Below, one piece after another: positions 42,673 to 47,115 of a stretch of 47,115 nt of DNA. This DNA comes from Heyndrickxia sporothermodurans. GTDB lineage: Bacteria > Bacillota > Bacilli > Bacillales > Bacillaceae_C. Under the pieces are notes generated by a model. That model saw only the letters and a list, made by a program, of their open reading frames with translations, was not told the DNA's origin and did no database searches. Position 1 is the first letter of the stretch; every line of letters starts with the position of its first letter. The stretch lies in assembly GCF_016785185.1 (NCBI RefSeq), contig NZ_JAEKDY010000015.1; one strand, written 5' to 3'. Both the position numbers and the translations under genes were made by a program.

Positions 42673-43977
42673 TTGAGTTGGCTATTTCATTTAATCGATC
42701 AGTTCGGATATTTGGTTCTATTTATTTCATTGATGCTGGAATTAATCATCGTTCCTATTCCTAATGAAATATTGATGAGCTATGTTGGATTTCTTGTTTA
42801 TCAACATAAATTAAATTTATATTTAACCATTTTATTTGGCGGTCTTGGCGGGATAGTGGGAGTAAGTATTTCCTACTGGATCGGTTATAAATTAGGTAAG
42901 CCATTTTTCAATAAATATGGAAGTAAAATTCATATGGGGCCAGACAAAATTGAAAAAATCGCAAAATGGAATAAAAAATATGGGAAGGGGCTATTACTTT
43001 TTTCTTACTTTATTCCAGGCGTGCGTCATATTACTAGTATCTTTTCAGGTATTACACGAATCCCTTTTAAAACATTTGCGATTTTTGCCTATATCGGGGT
43101 CTTTATTTGGGTTGGTACGTTCATTAGTTTAGGTAATATTTTCGGGCCAAAATGGGAGTCTTTTCATAATGAGGCGAAAGTATATGTTACCCTTGCCTGC
43201 ATTGGCATCGGCATAATTTATCTAGCCTATTATTTAATTAAAACGAACAGAAAGAAAATTAAAGAAAATATCCTTTTATTAATTGAAAATACATTTAATC
43301 GATTCAATAGTTTTTTAAAAACAAAGCTAGTGATATTTGGGGCATTAATTGCTTTCATTGGTCTCATATTTTTAATTGTTGGAATGATTCAAGACTTTAT
43401 TGCTAATGAATTTGAGCAGTTTAATTCGATTACAAATACGATCATTATGTATGCATTTAATGAACGTTGGAAACCTGTGATGACGCTTTTCAATTCTATG
43501 TCTAATTGGAAAGTACTTTTGGTATTCATCCTCTTTACTGCCGTTTGGATATCCGTTAAGGGGGGAATTAAGCGGATTGAATTCCTTTATTTTTTCCTGA
43601 GTATACTAGGGGCTGTCTTTTTAGGAAAGGGGCTTAATATTCTTTTCCATTACGTGACACACGGAAAAGAACTGTTTAGTCAATCCTTTCCAAATGAACA
43701 AGCATTAAGTTGTTCTATTATATATTCGTTTTTTATGTACGAAATCATTCGTCATAGTAAAAGTACTTTACTTAATTTACTCACTTTTTTGATCGTTATC
43801 TTTATTTTATTAGCAATCGCTGCGAGCGAAATTTATTTAGGGATCCATGTTCCGAGCGATTTTGCCGCCGGGTATGCTTTTGGTGGAGTTTGGGTATGTT
43901 TTATGATTCTATTATTAGAAGTCTCTCGACTGATTAAGTTGATTAAAGAAACGGATTTTAGTAAGCAGCCAAAATGA
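42673..43977 (+). CDS. DedA-PAP2-like fusion membrane protein
   Basis: The 434 residues join two membrane domains. Residues 1-200 are DedA/SNARE-associated, with the E-x-x-x-x-P-x-P-x-E motif at 23-32, F-I-P-G-V-R118-H and a GGxGGxxG membrane stretch; these proteins flip or scramble phospholipids or undecaprenyl phosphate. Residues about 215-420 align with a PAP2 phosphatase but the signatures are eroded: K319 stays without the RP partner, the usual P-S-G-H reads P-N-E-Q (340-343), and motif 3 is S-E-I-Y-L-G-I-H392-V-P-S-D with Glu in place of Arg. A working phosphatase is therefore doubtful. Start TTG 42673 has GAGGGGG eight bases upstream. Confidence 0.8.
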   Translation: MSWLFHLIDQFGYLVLFISLMLELIIVPIPNEILMSYVGFLVYQHKLNLYLTILFGGLGGIVGVSISYWIGYKLGKPFFNKYGSKIHMGPDKIEKIAKWNKKYGKGLLLFSYFIPGVRHITSIFSGITRIPFKTFAIFAYIGVFIWVGTFISLGNIFGPKWESFHNEAKVYVTLACIGIGIIYLAYYLIKTNRKKIKENILLLIENTFNRFNSFLKTKLVIFGALIAFIGLIFLIVGMIQDFIANEFEQFNSITNTIIMYAFNERWKPVMTLFNSMSNWKVLLVFILFTAVWISVKGGIKRIEFLYFFLSILGAVFLGKGLNILFHYVTHGKELFSQSFPNEQALSCSIIYSFFMYEIIRHSKSTLLNLLTFLIVIFILLAIAASEIYLGIHVPSDFAAGYAFGGVWVCFMILLLEVSRLIKLIKETDFSKQPK

Positions 43978-44050
43978 TAAAGAGGTGTGTGAATTTTTTG
44001 TGATTACGAAGATTGTTGGGTCTAACTTTATTGGGTAACTTGGGTTTTAA

Positions 44051-44368
44051 AATAAGCGGAGAATCTCCGGTTATACTGTAGAATAGAGCTTGGTTTGGGG
44101 GATTTAAGCGGAAATTTTCCGATTAAGCAAAGCAAAATTACCCTTTTTTGCGTTTTTTGGGTTAATAGCCGGAAAACTTCCGGCTATTTAAGCTGTTTTC
44201 AATGCTATTATGCTCATTAAGGGAAATTTCTCCGCTTATTCAAATTCGTTTTAGCATCTAATATACTTGTCGTTTTGTTTAAAAAAAGACTTAGAGAAAA
44301 ATACATCTCTAAGTCTTTTTGACTGTGAATTATGATTTTCCTTTATGCACCTCACAAGTAAACCCGTT
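44051..44368 (-). repeat. Duplicated module, copy B (inverse of copy A)
   Basis: Read on the minus strand this has the same order as copy A: AACGGGTTTACTTGTGAGGT, ACAGTCAAAAAG, a hairpin AAGACTTAGAGA/TCTCTAAGTCTT followed by TTTTTTT, ATTAGATGCTAAA, then the 190-bp element (44051-44240) with ends AATAAGCGGAGA/TCTCCGCTTATT. It begins about 28 bases after the hom stop codon, so it probably supplies hom's terminator. A 70-codon frame over it is not a gene. Confidence 0.9.
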
Positions 44369-44395
44369 AAGGTTGGACCGATTTCTTTCTGTTCA

Positions 44396-45391
44396 TTAAA
44401 TAGATTGATATTCGAGTCGTTTCTTTGTTGCTGAATGTTGGATGATGTCCACAAAGTCTTCAATCATCGCACTTGCGGTCGCCAACTTTCCAGCTCCGGG
44501 ACCTTGAAGGGTAATTTTTCCGACTAAACTTGCTTCTATTGCAACGGCATTTTCAACACCTTCAATGGAATAAAGGGGATGATTCGAATCAACGATGATT
44601 GGCTGAACGGAAGCTACTAAAGAGTGATCATTGAAGGTAATTTCAGCAATATGTTTAAAACGTTGTCCTCGTTTTTCCGCTTGTTTAATCTGTTCCTGTG
44701 TGATAGATACGATCCCATCAATAATTACTTCTGACCAATTCGGTTGTTGATTAATGACTAATTGACTTAGTATCATTAATTTATAAAAAGCATCGATTCC
44801 GCTAATATCATTCGTTGGATCAGCTTCCGCATATCCCTTCTTCTGTGCGAGTTGGAGCGCTTTATCAAATGAAAGCTTTCGTTCTCTCATTTCAGTTAAA
44901 ATAAAATTCGATGTTACATTTAATATCCCTTGTATTTTGGTGATACGATTTACTTGTAATAGCTGTTTAATCGTTCGAATGATTGGAACTCCTCCAGCTG
45001 TTGTTGCTTCAAAGCCAATTTTGGTTTCATTTTGCTGGGCCCTTTGAATTAGTTCATGACCGTGATTAGCAAACATTTCTTTATTAGCAGTAACAACATG
45101 GATGCCTTTTTCAATGGCTTGGAGTAAATAGGATCTACTTGGTTCCTCTCCTACAATTGCCTCGAATATCACGTCCAAATCCGGAATATTGATGATATCC
45201 TCAAAATTGGTTGTCACAAGAACATTCGCATCAATCTTTCTCTCTTTTGTTTGATCACGAATGAGAATCGCGACAATCTCAACTTCTTTTCCCAATAATT
45301 TTCTAAGCTGTGTTTGATGTGAGTGAATGGCACTATAGACACCCTCACCCACCGTTCCAAAACCTAACAATGCTACTTTAATAACTGTCAT
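44396..45391 (-). CDS. hom: Homoserine dehydrogenase without ACT domain
   Basis: Reduces aspartate semialdehyde to homoserine with NAD(P)H, feeding methionine and threonine synthesis. The NAD(P) loop is at 10-15 in LGFGTVGEGV, the catalytic domain holds TANKEMFANHG, GFEATTAGGVPIIRTIKQ and the conserved GIDAFYKLMIL, and the C-terminus ends soon after GAGKLATASAM. The total of 331 residues is about 100 short of the B. subtilis enzyme, because the regulatory ACT domain is absent. ATG 45391 has GGGAGG upstream. It follows metY on the same strand, which suggests a copy devoted to methionine synthesis, free of threonine feedback. Confidence 0.93.
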   Translation of the reverse strand: MTVIKVALLGFGTVGEGVYSAIHSHQTQLRKLLGKEVEIVAILIRDQTKERKIDANVLVTTNFEDIINIPDLDVIFEAIVGEEPSRSYLLQAIEKGIHVVTANKEMFANHGHELIQRAQQNETKIGFEATTAGGVPIIRTIKQLLQVNRITKIQGILNVTSNFILTEMRERKLSFDKALQLAQKKGYAEADPTNDISGIDAFYKLMILSQLVINQQPNWSEVIIDGIVSITQEQIKQAEKRGQRFKHIAEITFNDHSLVASVQPIIVDSNHPLYSIEGVENAVAIEASLVGKITLQGPGAGKLATASAMIEDFVDIIQHSATKKRLEYQSI

Positions 45392-45462
45392 TACAACCTC
45401 CCACCTGCCTTTACCAATCTTCAATTCCTTCATCGGGAAGGCATTTTATACATATCATAAAC

Positions 45463-45499
45463 GGCACCACATATTTACTAGTTATGGAAATGCGGTGCC
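45463..45499 (-). promoter_or_regulatory. Hairpin between metY and hom
   Basis: On the minus strand GGCACCGCAT and ATGTGGTGCC form a ten-pair stem (one G-U) with a 17-base loop and no T-run. The adjoining GGTGCCTGACACC looks like a small intergenic repeat. It could tune read-through from metY into hom; this is only inferred. Confidence 0.45.
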
Positions 45500-45511
45500 T
45501 GACACCTTCGA

Positions 45512-46807
45512 TTAAACTGTTACACTTGTTGCTTTAAGAATGGCTTGGTTCAGATCGGCTGTGAGATCTTCAACGGCTTCTAGTCCGACGGATAAGCGAA
45601 TTAGTTCTTCGGTTACACCTGAAACTTTTAATTCTTCGGCGCTTAACTGTTGATGTGTAGTCGATGCTGGGTGAATGATTAAAGATTTGGCATCTCCAAC
45701 ATTCGCTACGTGTGACCATAATTGAATATTATCAATGACTTTTCGCCCTGCTTCTCTGCCGCCTTTAATTCCGAAATTGACAATCGATCCGAAGCCGCCT
45801 TTTAAGTATTTAGCTGCTCTTTCATGTGATGGATGTTCTTCTAAACTTGGATGATTAACCCATGCAACTGCAGGATGGTTTTGTAAAAATTGTGCTACTT
45901 TACCCGCATTTTCAACATGCTTTTGTACACGCAAGTGTAATGTTTCCAAACCTTGTAATAATAGGAACGCACTATCCGGACTTAAACTTGCACCGAAATC
46001 TCGCAAAATTTGTACGCGTAATTTTGTTGCAAACGCCGCTTGTGGAACATCAACACCATAACGGAGACCGTGATAGCTTAGGTCTGGTTCTTTAAAATCC
46101 GGGAATCGGTCACTGTTCCAGTCGAATTTCCCACCATCAACTACAACACCGCCAATCGTTGTTCCGTGACCGCCGATCCATTTTGTAGCTGAATGGATGA
46201 CCACATCTGCTCCCCATTTAATAGGGTTTGAAAGGTATGGAGTACCAAATGTGTTATCAATAATCAGTGGAACACCATTTTCATGAGCAACCTTCGCGAC
46301 TTCTTCTACATCAAGAACGTGCAGGCTAGGGTTACCGATGATTTCAGCAAATACTGCTTTTGTTTTTGATGTTATCGCGGTTCTAAAATTTTCTGGGTCT
46401 GTTGCATCAACGAATTTTACGTTAATTCCATACTTCGGAAGGGTATTAGAAAATAGATTAAATGTTCCACCGTATAAATTTCCGGCAGCGACGATTTCGT
46501 CTCCTGCACCAGCGATATTTAGAATGGAGAAAGCAATTGCAGCCATTCCTGAAGACAATGCAACAGCAGCAGTTCCGCCTTCTAATAGGGCAATTCGCTG
46601 TTCAAACACATCAACAGTTGGATTGCCGATTCGCGAATAAATGAATCCTTGCTGTTCTAATGCAAATAAACCTTGTGCATGATCTGTATCTTTAAATACA
46701 TAGGATGTGGTTTTATATACAGGAACTGTACGTGACCCTGTTGTTGGATCTGGTTCTTGCCCTCCGTGTAGTAATAATGTTTCGGGTTGAAATTGTTCGT
46801 TTGTCAT
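45512..46807 (-). CDS. metY: O-acetylhomoserine sulfhydrylase (aminocarboxypropyltransferase) MetY
   Basis: PLP enzyme of 431 residues that makes homocysteine directly from O-acetylhomoserine and sulfide. The Cys/Met-metabolism PLP family is shown by TLLLHGGQEPDP, VPVYKTTSYVF, YSRIGNPTVDVFE, SSGMAAIAFSI, DNTFGTPYL and the Schiff-base lysine in HSATKWIGGHG. Length over 420 residues and the long insertion FDWNSDRFPDFKEPDLSYHG favour MetY over cystathionine synthase or lyase. ATG 46807 has GGAGG upstream. An IS1182-type end lies about 97 bp before the start. No S-box or T-box riboswitch is visible in the remaining leader. Confidence 0.93.
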   Translation of the reverse strand: MTNEQFQPETLLLHGGQEPDPTTGSRTVPVYKTTSYVFKDTDHAQGLFALEQQGFIYSRIGNPTVDVFEQRIALLEGGTAAVALSSGMAAIAFSILNIAGAGDEIVAAGNLYGGTFNLFSNTLPKYGINVKFVDATDPENFRTAITSKTKAVFAEIIGNPSLHVLDVEEVAKVAHENGVPLIIDNTFGTPYLSNPIKWGADVVIHSATKWIGGHGTTIGGVVVDGGKFDWNSDRFPDFKEPDLSYHGLRYGVDVPQAAFATKLRVQILRDFGASLSPDSAFLLLQGLETLHLRVQKHVENAGKVAQFLQNHPAVAWVNHPSLEEHPSHERAAKYLKGGFGSIVNFGIKGGREAGRKVIDNIQLWSHVANVGDAKSLIIHPASTTHQQLSAEELKVSGVTEELIRLSVGLEAVEDLTADLNQAILKATSVTV

Positions 46808-46935
46808 TTTACATTCCTCCAAAGTTTTTGATTTTTTCTCTAGGCGAGCCGAGAAATTCCTGAAGTGTGATCGTTGAAGTGGGATATACGAAGGGAAGCA
46901 AAAAGAGGCTGGGACATAACTAGCTTCAAATAGTG

Positions 46936-46973
46936 AAAAAGGTGAATTTGAGTGTACTCAAATTCACCTTTTT
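46936..46973. terminator. Bidirectional terminator inside the IS end
   Basis: AAAAAGGTGAATTTGAGT and its exact inverse lie two bases apart, with T-runs on both sides. It would stop transcription leaving the transposase gene and shield metY from it. Confidence 0.88.
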
Positions 46974-46998
46974 CTTTTTTTTACGTGTAATTCTTCTA

Positions 46999-47115
46999 TT
47001 ACCTTAGTTGTTGGGCAGTGTATTTTCTTAAATTCACTGCCATTAATGCAAAGCCCATTTCATTTTCTACCTTCGATTTTCCTCGTACGGAAAATCGTGT
47101 GAAACGCAAATTAGC
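46999..47115 (-). CDS. IS1182-type transposase, C-terminal part only
   Basis: The 38 visible codons read ANLRFTRFSVRGKSKVENEM, then GFALMAVNLRKYTAQQLR and a stop. The F-x-x-R-G-x-x-K-V-x-x-E pattern followed by (A/V)xNLRK is the usual C-terminal end of IS1182/IS4-like transposases of Bacilli. The catalytic DDE residues lie outside the window, so activity cannot be judged. Confidence 0.8.
   Translation of the reverse strand, partial: ANLRFTRFSVRGKSKVENEMGFALMAVNLRKYTAQQLR

Larger units (their letters stand above)
46904..47115 (-). mobile_element. IS1182-family element, 3' end (runs off window)
   Basis: The outer end AGAGGCTGGGACATAAC is of the kind found at IS1182-type termini in Bacilli. 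Inside lies a perfect 18-bp inverted repeat (46936-46973) followed by the end of a transposase gene on the minus strand. The rest of the element lies beyond the window, so its size and family are inferred from this tail. Confidence 0.7.

Noticed and set aside
44251..44463. 70-codon frame overlapping the end of hom
   Set aside because: It overlaps hom in another frame and runs into the terminator of the duplicated module.
46808..46903. S-box (SAM) or T-box riboswitch before metY
   Set aside because: Too little leader remains, and no S-box core or T-box motif can be read in it.

Overview
The window looks like chromosome of a low-GC, spore-forming Bacillaceae. Nearly all genes have Bacillus-type homologues and strong Shine-Dalgarno sites. 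Sporulation genes (spoIIP and a small SspP-like protein) are present, and neighbourhoods such as csbA-uvrB-uvrA, minJ-ctpB, phoP-phoR and the pst operon are Bacillus-like. No tRNA, rRNA, CRISPR array or prophage was seen. Both window ends are probably insertion-sequence edges: an unidentified end at 1-124 and the 3' end of an IS1182-type transposase at 46904-47115.

Layout. 1-3100: wall teichoic acid type genes, with a truncated CDP-glycerol glycerophosphotransferase remnant head-to-head with an intact bifunctional glycerophosphotransferase/GT4 fusion. 3095-5148: galE and a divergent NERD-domain protein. 5261-5715: a nine-unit 52-bp tandem array. 5743-12318 (minus strand): HD phosphohydrolase, csbA, a DUF2164 protein and the SOS-type uvrBA operon. 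12466-17110: a GT4 glycosyltransferase, a Cd/Zn efflux ATPase and its ArsR-type repressor behind an operator. 17192-25427 (minus strand): a complete phosphate-starvation module, phoP-phoR then pstS-pstC-pstA-pstB-pstB-phoU, with a textbook four-repeat Pho box before pstS. 25597-25868: a second 52-bp array. 25918-27656: a SufR-like regulator, an FMN reductase and a 7Fe ferredoxin with a Fur/PerR-like box. 27739-29056: spoIIP and the SspP-like gene. 29492-33103: GNAT-dsdA, a decayed glyoxalase gene and a His-rich lipoprotein. 33276-37834: a branched-chain amino acid ABC operon whose livH is frameshifted. 38285-42419: a DUF445 protein, minJ and ctpB. 42673-43977: a DedA-PAP2-like fusion. 44396-46807: metY and an ACT-less hom.

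The most unusual content is intergenic. Three repeat families share the window. (1) Two tandem arrays have an exact 52-bp period, about 20 kb apart. (2) A GC-rich palindromic element of about 130 bp occurs in three full copies and one internally deleted copy; one copy lies inside the predicted uvrB 5' leader and another inside the pst operon. (3) A module of about 310 bp (a conserved tail, a terminator and a 190-bp element with terminal inverted repeats) occurs twice in inverted orientation, each time just after a stop codon. No classical new defence or biosynthetic system was recognised. The repeats, the DedA-PAP2-like fusion with eroded catalytic motifs and the duplicated-His lipoprotein are the best leads.

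Gene starts were moved from the longest open frame to the codon with the best ribosome-binding site wherever the sequence favoured this. Functions rest on recognised motifs and family knowledge; no database search was run.
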